Positions 56,377 to 64,000 of a stretch of DNA of 64,000 nucleotides are shown here, piece after piece. The notes under the pieces are model-generated. The model searched no databases, was not told the origin of the DNA, and worked only from the letters and a program-made list of their open reading frames with translations. The position numbers were made by a program, and so were the translations under genes. Each line of letters begins with the position of its first letter. The stretch's first letter is position 1. Source of the DNA: Arthrobacter ramosus (GTDB lineage Bacteria > Actinomycetota > Actinomycetes > Actinomycetales > Micrococcaceae); NCBI RefSeq assembly GCF_039535095.1, contig NZ_BAAAWN010000001.1, forward strand, positions 2,914,001 through 2,978,000, read 5' to 3'.

Positions 56377-57354
56377 TTAGAAGAGGGCGACCTTGGGCGT
56401 GCGCGGGAAGATGTCGTCCATTTCGGCGCGTTCTTCTGCCGTGGGCACCCAGCGCACCGCCTTCGCGTTCTCGGCGATTTGCTCCGGGCGGGTGGCTCCC
56501 GCAATCACGCTGCTGACTGCGGGCTGGGCCGCCAGCCAGGAGAAGGCCAGCTGCAATTCGTTCAGGTCCCGCTCTTTGGCGAATTGGCTGAAGCGGCCCA
56601 GCTGGACCCAGTCGGCGTCGTTGACCATGTTGGTCCGCGTGTGGCTGAGGCGAGATCCTTCCGGGGCGTTGCCTGGAGCATACTTGCCCGTCAGGAGGCC
56701 GTTCGCCAGGGGGAAATACGGCAGGACACCGAGCCCGAAAGCCCGGGCGGCCGGCAGCACTTCGAGTTCCGCGCGGCGGTCCAGCAAGTTGTAGTGGTTT
56801 TGCGTCGAAATGAACCGCGCACCGCCCTGCATCCGGGCGACGTATTCGGCTTCGGCGATCTGCCAACCTGCACGGTTGGAATGGCCGAGGTACCGGACCT
56901 TGCCGCTTGTCACGAGGTCATCGAGGGCGGCGAGGGTCTCGTCAACCGGGGTGAGAGGGTCCGGCGTGTGGTATTGGTACAGGTCAATCCAGTCTGTGCC
57001 GAGGCGGCGCAGCGATGCCTCGGCGGCCTGGATGATGTAGCGGCGCGATCCCCGGGCACCAAAATCGTTGCCGTTGGCGCCGTGCATATCCATGCCGAAT
57101 TTCGTGGCCACGATGGCGTCGTCCCTGCGACCTTTGAGGGCGACGCCCAGCATGGTCTCACTGAGGCCTGGCTCCCGGCCATAGACGTCCGCAACATCGA
57201 AAAGGGTCACGCCGGCATCCAAGGCGGCATGCACTACTGCGTTGGTACCCTCCTGCGATTCCGTGGCCGTATTGGCCCGGCCGAGATTGTTGCACCCCAA
57301 ACCGACTACTGAGACGGTCAATCCGGAATTTCCAAGACGGCGATATTCAGTCAT
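56377..57354 (-). CDS. Aldo/keto reductase
   Basis: The 325-residue NADPH-dependent barrel enzyme has the catalytic tetrad D53, Y58, K85 and H129 in FDVADVYG, VATKFGM and YQYHTPD. It belongs to the Tas/YhdN-like group; substrate unknown. Unlike the two degraded paralogs at 1593-3037 it is intact, although the sequence similarity is moderate. It is followed directly by the nucleoside hydrolase gene with a shared ribosome site, so the two may function together, for instance on released ribose-type sugars, which is a guess. Confidence 0.93.
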   Translation of the reverse strand: MTEYRRLGNSGLTVSVVGLGCNNLGRANTATESQEGTNAVVHAALDAGVTLFDVADVYGREPGLSETMLGVALKGRRDDAIVATKFGMDMHGANGNDFGARGSRRYIIQAAEASLRRLGTDWIDLYQYHTPDPLTPVDETLAALDDLVTSGKVRYLGHSNRAGWQIAEAEYVARMQGGARFISTQNHYNLLDRRAELEVLPAARAFGLGVLPYFPLANGLLTGKYAPGNAPEGSRLSHTRTNMVNDADWVQLGRFSQFAKERDLNELQLAFSWLAAQPAVSSVIAGATRPEQIAENAKAVRWVPTAEERAEMDDIFPRTPKVALF

Positions 57355-57393
57355 GGTTTCACCCTACAACGCCCGCAGTGGCCGATCCGCCGC

Positions 57394-57609
57394 TCAGGAT
57401 CCGAAGGCTATTCCTGCCTCTTCCATCGCGTCGTGCAACTGGGCCATGACCTTGGGGCCCATGCCGTGCAGGGCCGCCACCCGCGCCTCACCGAATTCGG
57501 CGAGCTGCTCCAAGGTTTCCAGACCCTCGTGGGCGAGTGCCCTTCGTGCCGGAGCGGACAAGCCCTTCGGCAGCGGGGTATGTCCGGGCCAGTTGCTCTT
57601 GGGCGCCAT
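57394..57609 (-). CDS. Small helix-hairpin-helix (RpoA-CTD-like) DNA-binding protein
   Basis: The 71-residue protein is basic in its first half and carries LHGMGPKVMAQLHDAMEEAG, a helix-hairpin-helix motif of the type found in RNA polymerase alpha CTD-like and nucleoid proteins. LSAPARRALAHEGLETLEQLAEF forms the preceding helices. The role is unknown; a DNA- or RNA-binding function is likely. It lies 39 bp downstream of the AKR start and 30 bp after the stop of the unknown gene on the same strand. Confidence 0.8.
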   Translation of the reverse strand: MAPKSNWPGHTPLPKGLSAPARRALAHEGLETLEQLAEFGEARVAALHGMGPKVMAQLHDAMEEAGIAFGS

Positions 57610-57639
57610 GTTTGTCCCTTCGAAGCGGAGATATGGTCC

Positions 57640-58200
57640 TTAGAGGGTAAAGCCCGCGCCGGTTTTCGGCGAGTGTTTCACTTTGAAGGCGGTGGGTTCA
57701 GCATGGGTTGCGGTAGCGATGCTCAGCTTGGTGAAGTCCAGGTCTTCTCCCCGGATGCACACCTTGATCGCGTTAACGGCCTTGTTGACGTCCGGGCACA
57801 GGCAGAAAATGTTGAGCTTCGAGTCGCTGATTTCGGAACGATCCACGGTACCCAGTCCCCGCCAGGCCAGTTCGCTCATCAAAGCGGCCTTGGCCTTGCG
57901 TTCAAGGTAACGGTCGCGGTCGGTGCCGTCCTTCGTCTTCAGCGCAATCTGCGCGACCACCCAAAACTGCTCTTCCTCGGGAATCTCCGCATAGCCGTCC
58001 TCTTCGCATTGCGCGGCAAAGGCCGTCATGAGTCCTTCGACGGCGGATTCGTCCTCGACGTCGGTTTCGTCAGTACTGCTCTGGTGTCCTACGACCCCGT
58101 GGTTGATGACGAACTGCTTGAATTCGTCGTCATACCAAGCCTCCCGGAAATGCAGGACCGCTTCGTCGTCGCGCTTATACGTGCGGATGATGCCGCTCAT
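57640..58200 (-). CDS. Hypothetical protein of unknown function
   Basis: The 186-residue protein starts MSGIIRTYKRDDEAVLHFRE and contains two acidic stretches (SSTDETDVEDESAVEG), a helical DRDRYLERKAKAALMSELAW and KLNIFCLCPDVNKAVNAIKV with CxC. The ATG at 58200 has AAAAGGACAGG upstream. Codon use matches the neighbours, so it looks native. No known domain, signal peptide or membrane segment is seen. It lies between the HhH gene and dxs, 93 bp after dxs. Relation to the neighbours is undetermined. Confidence 0.75.
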   Translation of the reverse strand: MSGIIRTYKRDDEAVLHFREAWYDDEFKQFVINHGVVGHQSSTDETDVEDESAVEGLMTAFAAQCEEDGYAEIPEEEQFWVVAQIALKTKDGTDRDRYLERKAKAALMSELAWRGLGTVDRSEISDSKLNIFCLCPDVNKAVNAIKVCIRGEDLDFTKLSIATATHAEPTAFKVKHSPKTGAGFTL

Positions 58201-58293
58201 GCCTGTCCTTTTCTGAACCACTCCGCGCAGGTACTGTTTGGACCTTTGCCGTCGAAGGGTGCTGTTTGTTGGATATCGCCCGGAACAGGCCGT

Positions 58294-60267
58294 TCACAGC
58301 TTGGGGAGACTGCCTGGGCTGGGGTGTCCTTGTCCTGGCAGGGGCCGCGCGAAAGGCACCTTTGTCCCCAGAACCTGCGCGACGACGTCGTGCGTGATCT
58401 GTTGGGCGGTGAGCCCCACCCGCTCAAGGACCTGGCTCCTGGTTCCATGGTCGAGGAATTCGACCGGAAGCCCCACCTCGTTGAGGGCCGTGTCCACGCC
58501 GGCCGCGCGCATCTCCTGGCGGATCCGGGATCCGACGCCGCCCGCTCGGACGCCGTCTTCGATGCAGATCACCAATCGGTGCCGGGCCGCGAGGGCAATG
58601 ATGGACTTGCGAACAGGCAGGACCCACCGCGGATCCACCACTGTGGAACTGATGCCTTGGGATCCGAGCCGGGATGCGACATCGAGGGCTAGCTCGGACA
58701 TTGCGCCGACGCTGACAATCAGGACATCGTTCTCCGTGGAGCCTTCGGGGCGGCGCGCCAGCACGTCGACGCCGTCGGAAAGCCGTTCGACCGCTTCGAT
58801 CTCACTTCCGACGCTGCCCTTGGAGAAGCGCACCACGCTGGGCGCGTCGGCGATGGCGACCGCCTCGCGGAGCTCTTCCCGCAGGCGGCTGGCATCCCGC
58901 GGAGCCGCGAGGTGCAGCCCCGGAACGATCTGGACCATCGCCATGTCCCACATGCCGTGGTGGCTGGCTCCGTCCGGGCCTGTCACGCCGGCGCGGTCCA
59001 ACACAACCGTCACTCCGGCTTTGTGCAGGGCAACGTCCATGAGGAGCTGGTCAAAGGCGCGGTTCAGGAACGTGGCGTAAACGGCGACGACAGGGTGCAG
59101 TCCACCAAAGGCCATGCCTGCGGCCGAGGTGAGGGCGTGCTGTTCGGCGATGCCGACGTCGATCACTCGTTCAGGGTGCCGTTCCGCGAACTTGTGCAAT
59201 CCGACGGGGATTAGCATGGCCCCGGTGATGCCTACGATGTCTTCGCGTTCATCGGCAATGTCCGCGATTTCCTCGGCGAACACCGAGGTCCACGAGCGGG
59301 CGCCACCGGCTTCGGTGGGTTCGCCGGTTTCGGGATCGATGATCCCGACGGCGTGGAACTGGTCCGCCTCGTTGGCGAGGGCGGGCGCGTAACCGTGCCC
59401 CTTTTCGGTCATCGCGTGGACGATCACGGGGCCGCCATAGTTGCGGGCAGTGGTGAGCGCGTGCTCAAGGGCCCGGATGTTGTGGCCATCAACAGGGCCG
59501 ATGTACTTCATGCCGAGGTCTTCGAACATGCCTTGCGGAGCCCACCAATCCTTGATGCCCTTCTTCATGGCATGCAGGCTCTTATAGGTGAACTGGCCGA
59601 TCGGTCCGCCGCTTTGAAGTTTCTTCTTCCACCAGTCCAACACCACTTCGTAGGTGGGCGCTGCCCGGAGGGAGTCGATCGTGGGGCGTAGTGAAGCGAG
59701 GTAGTCTGCCACACCGCCGACGGTGGGGGCGTAGGAGCGTCCGTTGTCGTTGACGACGATCACCACGCGGCGTCGCTTGTCCGCGGCGATGTTATTGATC
59801 GCTTCCCACGCCATGCCGCCCGTCAGGGCGCCGTCTCCGACGACGGCGACAACACAGCGATCGCCCTCACCGGTCAACTGGCGGGCCCGGGAGATACCGT
59901 CGGCCCAGGACAAGGAGGAGGACGCGTGGGAGCTTTCCACGATGTCGTGCTCGGACTCGGCACGATCGGGGTAGCCGGACATGCCCCCTTGCTGCCGGAG
60001 GGTGCTGAAATCCTGCCTGCCGGTCAACAATTTGTGGACGTAGGACTGATGGCCGGTGTCGAAAACGATGCTGTCACGCGGCGAATCGAAGACTTTGTGG
60101 ATGGCCATGGTGAGTTCCACCACGCCAAGGTTCGGTCCAAGGTGACCACCCGTTTGAGCGACGTTGGTGATGAGGAAAGTCCTGATCTCGCCTGCAAGCT
60201 GCTCCAACTGCTGACTGGTGAGCTTGCTCAGGTCCTGCGGGTTCCGGATTGTCTCCAAAAGTCCCAA
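58294..60267 (-). CDS. dxs: 1-deoxy-D-xylulose-5-phosphate synthase
   Basis: The 657-residue thiamine diphosphate enzyme makes DXP from pyruvate and glyceraldehyde 3-phosphate, the first step of the non-mevalonate isoprenoid pathway. It has [31 protein letters not shown], and in the C-terminal half [15 protein letters not shown]. The start is a TTG with the strong AAGGAGGGG 4 nt upstream. It is codirectional with acn, 217 bp away with two hairpins in between; its own C-terminal end reaches 93 bp before the unknown gene. Confidence 0.97.
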   Translation of the reverse strand: MGLLETIRNPQDLSKLTSQQLEQLAGEIRTFLITNVAQTGGHLGPNLGVVELTMAIHKVFDSPRDSIVFDTGHQSYVHKLLTGRQDFSTLRQQGGMSGYPDRAESEHDIVESSHASSSLSWADGISRARQLTGEGDRCVVAVVGDGALTGGMAWEAINNIAADKRRRVVIVVNDNGRSYAPTVGGVADYLASLRPTIDSLRAAPTYEVVLDWWKKKLQSGGPIGQFTYKSLHAMKKGIKDWWAPQGMFEDLGMKYIGPVDGHNIRALEHALTTARNYGGPVIVHAMTEKGHGYAPALANEADQFHAVGIIDPETGEPTEAGGARSWTSVFAEEIADIADEREDIVGITGAMLIPVGLHKFAERHPERVIDVGIAEQHALTSAAGMAFGGLHPVVAVYATFLNRAFDQLLMDVALHKAGVTVVLDRAGVTGPDGASHHGMWDMAMVQIVPGLHLAAPRDASRLREELREAVAIADAPSVVRFSKGSVGSEIEAVERLSDGVDVLARRPEGSTENDVLIVSVGAMSELALDVASRLGSQGISSTVVDPRWVLPVRKSIIALAARHRLVICIEDGVRAGGVGSRIRQEMRAAGVDTALNEVGLPVEFLDHGTRSQVLERVGLTAQQITHDVVAQVLGTKVPFARPLPGQGHPSPGSLPKL

Positions 60268-60339
60268 CGGCCCCTCCTTAGGGTGATTGACGTGCTATAC
60301 AACTCTAACGCCTTGGCCGGCACCAAGCCGCAGGAAAGG

Positions 60340-60378
60340 CTACAGCCCCGGCCGGTCGATGACCAGCCGGGGCTGTAG
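60340..60378. terminator. Hairpin in the dxs 5' region
   Basis: CTACAGCCCCGGC and GCCGGGGCTGTAG (13 bp perfect) enclose CGGTCGATGACCA. It lies about 73-111 bp upstream of the dxs start; on the mRNA it could be an upstream terminator or leader structure. Confidence 0.6.
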
Positions 60379-60437
60379 CTGTTGCCTTATAGCTCAGGCA
60401 GAGTTCGCGCTAGTGTGCCGAAACGATCTCCGCGCTT

Positions 60438-60480
60438 CCGAAGTAAACCCGGCGGAAAAGCGTTGCCGGGTTTACTTCGG
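60438..60480 (-). terminator. Terminator of aconitase
   Basis: CCGAAGTAAACCCGGC and GCCGGGTTTACTTCGG form a perfect 16-bp stem with an 11-nt loop, 4 bp beyond the acn stop codon on the minus strand. No U-tract follows. Confidence 0.75.
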
Positions 60481-60484
60481 GTCC

Positions 60485-63313
60485 TTACGCTGAGATCTGG
60501 CGCAGAACGTACTGCAGGATGCCGCCGTTGCGGTAGTAGTCCGCTTCGCCCGGGGTATCAATGCGCAGCACGGCATCGAAGGACTTGGTGCTGCCGTCCT
60601 CTGCCGTTGCTGTGACCTTGAGCGTCCTCGGCGTCGTGCCGTCATTCAGCTCGGTGACGCCCTCGACGGAGAACGTTTCCGTGCCGACCAGGCCCAGCGA
60701 CGCAGCGGATTCACCGGCCGGGTACTGCAGCGGGAGGACGCCCATGCCGATGAGGTTGGAGCGGTGGATGCGCTCGTAGCTTTCGGCGACGACAGCCTTC
60801 ACACCCAGCAGCGCGGTTCCCTTGGCAGCCCAGTCACGGGAAGAGCCGGAGCCGTACTCCTTGCCTGCCAGGACCACCAGCGGGGTGCCGGCTGCCTGGT
60901 AGTTCTGGGCAGCGTCGTAGACGTAGGCCTGGGGGCCGTCCGCCTGGGTGAAGTCGCGGGTGAAGCCACCCTCGACGCCCGCACCGTCGTTGAAGCCAGC
61001 GAGCAGCTGGTTCTTGATGCGGATGTTCGCGAAGGTTCCGCGGATCATGACCTCGTGGTTGCCACGGCGTGAACCGTAGGAGTTGAAGTCCTTGCGCTCC
61101 ACACCGTTGGCCAGAAGGTACTGGCCTGCAGGGGTGTCCGACTTGAAGGAGCCGGCCGGGGAGATGTGGTCGGTGGTGACCGAATCGCCGAGCTTCAGCA
61201 GCACCCGGGCGCCGGCGATGTCCGTTACCGGTTCCGGCTGTGCCTTCATGCCTTCGAAGTACGGGGGCTTCCGCACGTACGTGGACTTGGCGTCCCAGGC
61301 GAAGGTGTCGCCTGCCGGGGTCTCGAGTGCCTTCCAGCGGTCGTCGCCGTCGAAGACGCCTTCGTAGCCGCGGGCGAACATTTCCTTGTCGATCGAGGAA
61401 TCGATGACCTTCTGGACCTCGACAGGGTTGGGCCAGATGTCCTTCAAGAAGACATCGTTGCCGTCCTGGTCCTGGCCCAGCGGATCCGCGTCGAAGTCGA
61501 AGTCCATGGTTCCGGCCAGGGCGTAGGCGATGACCAGCGGCGGCGAGGCCAGGTAGTTCATCTTGACGTCCGGGTTGATGCGGCCTTCGAAGTTGCGGTT
61601 GCCGGAGAGGACAGCCGCGACGGAAAGGTCGTTGGCCTGGATAGCCTCGGAGATTTCGGCGTCGAGCGGTCCGGAGTTGCCGATGCAGGTCGCGCAGCCA
61701 TAGCCCACGATGTAGAAGCCGAGCTTCTCCAGGTATGGGGTCAGGCCGGACTTCTCGTAGTAGTCGGTGACAACCTTGGAGCCGGGAGCGACCGAAGTCT
61801 TGACCCACGGCTTGGAGGCGAGGCCCTTGTCGACGGCGTTGCGGGCGAGCAGCGCAGCAGCCAGCATCACGGAAGGGTTGGACGTGTTGGTGCAGGAGGT
61901 GATCGAGGCGATCGAAACTGCACCGTGGTCCAGTTCGAATTCGCGGCCGTCAGCTGTTGTGACGCTCACTTTGGTCGACGGGCGACCGTTGGACTTCGGG
62001 CCGTGTGCGTGCGGCGCTACGTCGGCCAGGTGGGTCGCGGAGGCGGTGAACGACGGCGAATCGGAGGCCGGGAAGCTCTCGTCAATCGCTTCGTCCAGGC
62101 TTCCGTCGGCCAGGTCTTCCTTCACGTAGTTGCGCAGGTCCTCGCGGAACTGGGCCTTGGACTCCGTGAGGATGATGCGGTCCTGGGGACGCTTCGGGCC
62201 CGAGATGGAGGGAACAACCGTGGACAGGTCCAGCTCGAGGTACTCGGAGAACTTGATCTCGTGCGAGGGATCGTGCCAGAGGCCCTGTTCCTTCGCGTAG
62301 GCCTCGACCAGGGCGACGTTCTGATCGGAGCGGCCGGTGAGGCGCAAGTACTCGAGCGTGACGTCGTCGATCGGGAACATCGCTGCCGTGGAACCGAACT
62401 CCGGGCTCATGTTGCCGATGGTGGCGCGGTTGGCCAGCGGCACAGCCGCAACGCCTTCGCCGTAGAACTCCACGAACTTGCCGACCACGCCGTGGTTGCG
62501 CAGCTGCTCGGTGATGGTCAGGACGACGTCCGTGGCGGTAGCGCCCGCGGGGATGGAACCCGTGAGCTTGAAGCCGACAACGCGCGGGATCAGCATGGAG
62601 ACGGGCTGGCCCAGCATCGCAGCCTCGGCTTCGATGCCGCCGACGCCCCAGCCCAGCACGCCCATGCCGTTGACCATGGTGGTGTGGGAGTCCGTGCCGA
62701 CGCAGGTGTCGGGGTAGGCGCGGAGGACGCCGTCAACTTCGCGGGTCATGACGGTGCGTGCCAGGTATTCGATGTTGACCTGGTGGACGATGCCTGTTCC
62801 CGGGGGAACAACCTTGAAGTCGTCAAAAGCAGTCTGGCCCCAGCGGAGGAACTGGTAACGCTCGCCGTTGCGCTGGTATTCGATCTCCATGTTGCGCTCA
62901 AGGGCGCCGGAGTTGCCGAAGGCGTCGATCTGCACGGAGTGGTCGATGACCATCTCAGCCGGAGCCAGCGGGTTGACGCGCTTGGGGTCGCCGCCGAGGT
63001 CCTTGATGGCTTCACGCATGGTGGCAAGGTCAACGACGCAGGGAACCCCGGTGAAGTCCTGCATGATGACCCGGGCCGGGGTGAACTGGATCTCGGTGTC
63101 CGGCTGGGCATTTGGATCCCAGCCAGCCAGGGCGCGGACGTGGTCGGCCGTGATATTGGCGCCATCTTCCGTCCGCAGGAGATTTTCAAGCAATACCTTA
63201 AGGCTGAACGGAAGGCGGTCTGCGCCCTCAACGGAGTTCAACCGGAAAATTTCATAATCGGTGCCGGCTACATTCAGTACGCCTTTGGAACCGAAGCTGT
63301 CCACAGTGCTCAT
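60485..63313 (-). CDS. acn: Aconitate hydratase
   Basis: The 942-residue enzyme isomerises citrate to isocitrate in the TCA cycle. The 4Fe-4S cysteines are in [11 protein letters not shown] and [32 protein letters not shown] and the C-terminal swivel domain [15 protein letters not shown] and [17 protein letters not shown] are as expected. GAGGAG lies upstream of the ATG. A run of about 30 residues near 420 ([23 protein letters not shown]) is a less conserved linker. A DtxR/IdeR-like palindrome at 63366-63384 lies about 55-70 bp upstream of the start. Confidence 0.97.
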   Translation of the reverse strand: MSTVDSFGSKGVLNVAGTDYEIFRLNSVEGADRLPFSLKVLLENLLRTEDGANITADHVRALAGWDPNAQPDTEIQFTPARVIMQDFTGVPCVVDLATMREAIKDLGGDPKRVNPLAPAEMVIDHSVQIDAFGNSGALERNMEIEYQRNGERYQFLRWGQTAFDDFKVVPPGTGIVHQVNIEYLARTVMTREVDGVLRAYPDTCVGTDSHTTMVNGMGVLGWGVGGIEAEAAMLGQPVSMLIPRVVGFKLTGSIPAGATATDVVLTITEQLRNHGVVGKFVEFYGEGVAAVPLANRATIGNMSPEFGSTAAMFPIDDVTLEYLRLTGRSDQNVALVEAYAKEQGLWHDPSHEIKFSEYLELDLSTVVPSISGPKRPQDRIILTESKAQFREDLRNYVKEDLADGSLDEAIDESFPASDSPSFTASATHLADVAPHAHGPKSNGRPSTKVSVTTADGREFELDHGAVSIASITSCTNTSNPSVMLAAALLARNAVDKGLASKPWVKTSVAPGSKVVTDYYEKSGLTPYLEKLGFYIVGYGCATCIGNSGPLDAEISEAIQANDLSVAAVLSGNRNFEGRINPDVKMNYLASPPLVIAYALAGTMDFDFDADPLGQDQDGNDVFLKDIWPNPVEVQKVIDSSIDKEMFARGYEGVFDGDDRWKALETPAGDTFAWDAKSTYVRKPPYFEGMKAQPEPVTDIAGARVLLKLGDSVTTDHISPAGSFKSDTPAGQYLLANGVERKDFNSYGSRRGNHEVMIRGTFANIRIKNQLLAGFNDGAGVEGGFTRDFTQADGPQAYVYDAAQNYQAAGTPLVVLAGKEYGSGSSRDWAAKGTALLGVKAVVAESYERIHRSNLIGMGVLPLQYPAGESAASLGLVGTETFSVEGVTELNDGTTPRTLKVTATAEDGSTKSFDAVLRIDTPGEADYYRNGGILQYVLRQISA

Positions 63314-63365
63314 GGCAGGACTCCTCTCGCAACAGCTTTCATCTTTGTCGCGTGGTTGACCGCTA

Positions 63366-63384
63366 GCTAGTTAGGCAAACCTAA
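63366..63384. promoter_or_regulatory. DtxR/IdeR-like iron box upstream of acn
   Basis: The sequence GCTAGTTAGGCAAACCTAA matches the 19-bp DtxR/IdeR consensus TTAGGTTAGGCTAACCTAA at 14 positions; its inner inverted repeat TTAGG CAAA CCTAA is perfect. It lies between the RNA methyltransferase stop and the acn start, in the region where the acn promoter must lie. DtxR-type proteins bind with Fe2+ and repress iron-responsive genes. Prediction only. Confidence 0.5.
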
Positions 63385-63452
63385 TCTGGGCATCGTGCGG
63401 CCGGTGGAGAAGTGAAGCGCGACGTAGGACTTCTCCACCATCGTAGTGGCGG

Positions 63453-64000
63453 CTATGCCGCGGGCACCAGCAACGCAACGGTCTCGAGGTGATGTGTGTG
63501 CGGGTACAAGTCGAAGGCCCGGAGGGATTCAAGCTGCCATCCGCCGTTCCGGAAGTACCCCAGATCACGCGCGAAGGAGGCCGGATCACACGACACATAG
63601 GCGATTGCCCGCGGCCCGGACTCGATGAGCTGGCTGACCACGGCTTTGCCCGCACCGGCCCGCGGCGGATCGATCACCAAGGCATCGAAGCTCCGGGGGC
63701 GTTGCCTGAGGACGCGTTCCACCCTGCCCTGGACAATTTCCACTTGGGTCTCTCCATGCAGATTCTTGCGGGCATCCCGGCTGGTCCCGGGCGATCCTTC
63801 GACGGAGAGCACCGAACCGGTGATCCCCACAGCATCCGCCAAGGGCGCCGTAAACAATCCGGCTCCCGCGTAAAGATCGGCGACGGCCGATCCCGGAAGG
63901 AGGTAGCCGCCGTCGTGCAGGAATCCGGTCACCGCCCCCACCAGGGTCCCGGGCGCATCCTTGTGGATCTGCCAGAACCCTTCTCCCGTCACACGGTAGT
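63453..64000 (-). CDS. TrmA/RlmCD-type SAM-dependent RNA methyltransferase, C-terminal part
   Basis: The frame is open to the window edge and contains the C-terminal part (about 180 residues) of a uracil-5-methyltransferase: LYAGAGLFTAPLADAV (SAM loop), ALVIDPPRAGAGKAVVSQL, IAYVSCDPASFARDLGYF with the catalytic Cys and LRAFDLYPHTHHLETVALL. The N-terminal TRAM domain, if present, lies beyond 64000. Assignment to TrmA, RlmC or RlmD-like specificity is not possible from this piece. It is codirectional with acn, with a 139-bp gap. Confidence 0.9.
   Translation of the reverse strand, partial: YRVTGEGFWQIHKDAPGTLVGAVTGFLHDGGYLLPGSAVADLYAGAGLFTAPLADAVGITGSVLSVEGSPGTSRDARKNLHGETQVEIVQGRVERVLRQRPRSFDALVIDPPRAGAGKAVVSQLIESGPRAIAYVSCDPASFARDLGYFRNGGWQLESLRAFDLYPHTHHLETVALLVPAA

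Overview
The window reads as chromosome of a high-GC actinobacterium of the Micrococcaceae, most likely Arthrobacter, Paenarthrobacter or Pseudarthrobacter. The grounds are the gene content and order (trp genes with two small trp-associated membrane proteins, then lgt, gltB, gltD, pyk and a PdtaR-type ANTAR regulator; def-fmt-rsmB-rpe next to a riboflavin operon; DUF3000 next to an HRDC ribonuclease D), the strong G/C bias at third codon positions, frequent GTG/TTG starts and many 4-nt (ATGA/GTGA) gene overlaps. Genus assignment is inference; no 16S rRNA is present.

Layout. 1-4,600 is an accessory-looking block: a tautomerase, a metallo-beta-lactamase-fold hydrolase, two broken aldo/keto reductase copies, a divergent TetR regulator and about 800 bp without a recognisable gene, ending at the 3' end of a tRNA-Leu(CAA). 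4,887-20,977 is core metabolism: pdtaR, then on the minus strand hisI, trpE, two membrane proteins, trpC, trpB, trpA, lgt, gltB, gltD and pyk (listed in transcription order). 21,067-33,458 holds a TIGR03085-type gene on the plus strand, then a long minus-strand series which in transcription order is a PD-(D/E)XK nuclease-like gene, def, fmt, rsmB, rpe, an FMN riboswitch, ribM, ribD, ribE, ribB, ribA, ribH, hisE, hisG and hisF. 33,574-38,361 has a DUF2283 protein, a membrane diguanylate cyclase, a seven-gene tRNA cluster containing a recent Val-Gly duplication, an APC permease and a decayed small antitoxin-like gene. 38,362-45,269 carries a BenE-type transporter, zapE, a rhodanese/SufE/YbaK run, an alpha/beta hydrolase, an unknown protein and msrB. 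45,480-54,641 has DUF6421-SDR, a threonine aldolase, DUF3000-rnd, an intergenic repeat cluster and a fadA-fadB beta-oxidation pair. 54,696-64,000, all minus strand, has a deleted FUSC-family gene, a nucleoside hydrolase, an aldo/keto reductase, two small unknowns, dxs, aconitase and a partial TRAM/TrmA-type RNA methyltransferase.

How genes work together. The trp genes convert chorismate to tryptophan with trpD and trpF located elsewhere; hisI/F/G/E are parts of histidine synthesis; ribD/E/B/A/H form a complete riboflavin pathway except for the phosphatase, and the FMN riboswitch in front of ribM should control uptake and synthesis together. GltB and GltD form glutamate synthase. FadA and FadB form a fatty-acid oxidation complex. 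A DtxR/IdeR-like palindrome lies just upstream of aconitase.

No CRISPR array, prophage, intact insertion sequence or recognisable defence system is visible. I found no convincing wholly new system. The least explained items are the dispersed-looking palindromic and tandem repeats (21,725; 24,488; 50,886-51,096), the DUF6421-SDR pair, the unknown 186-aa protein at 57,640 and several genes caught in decay.
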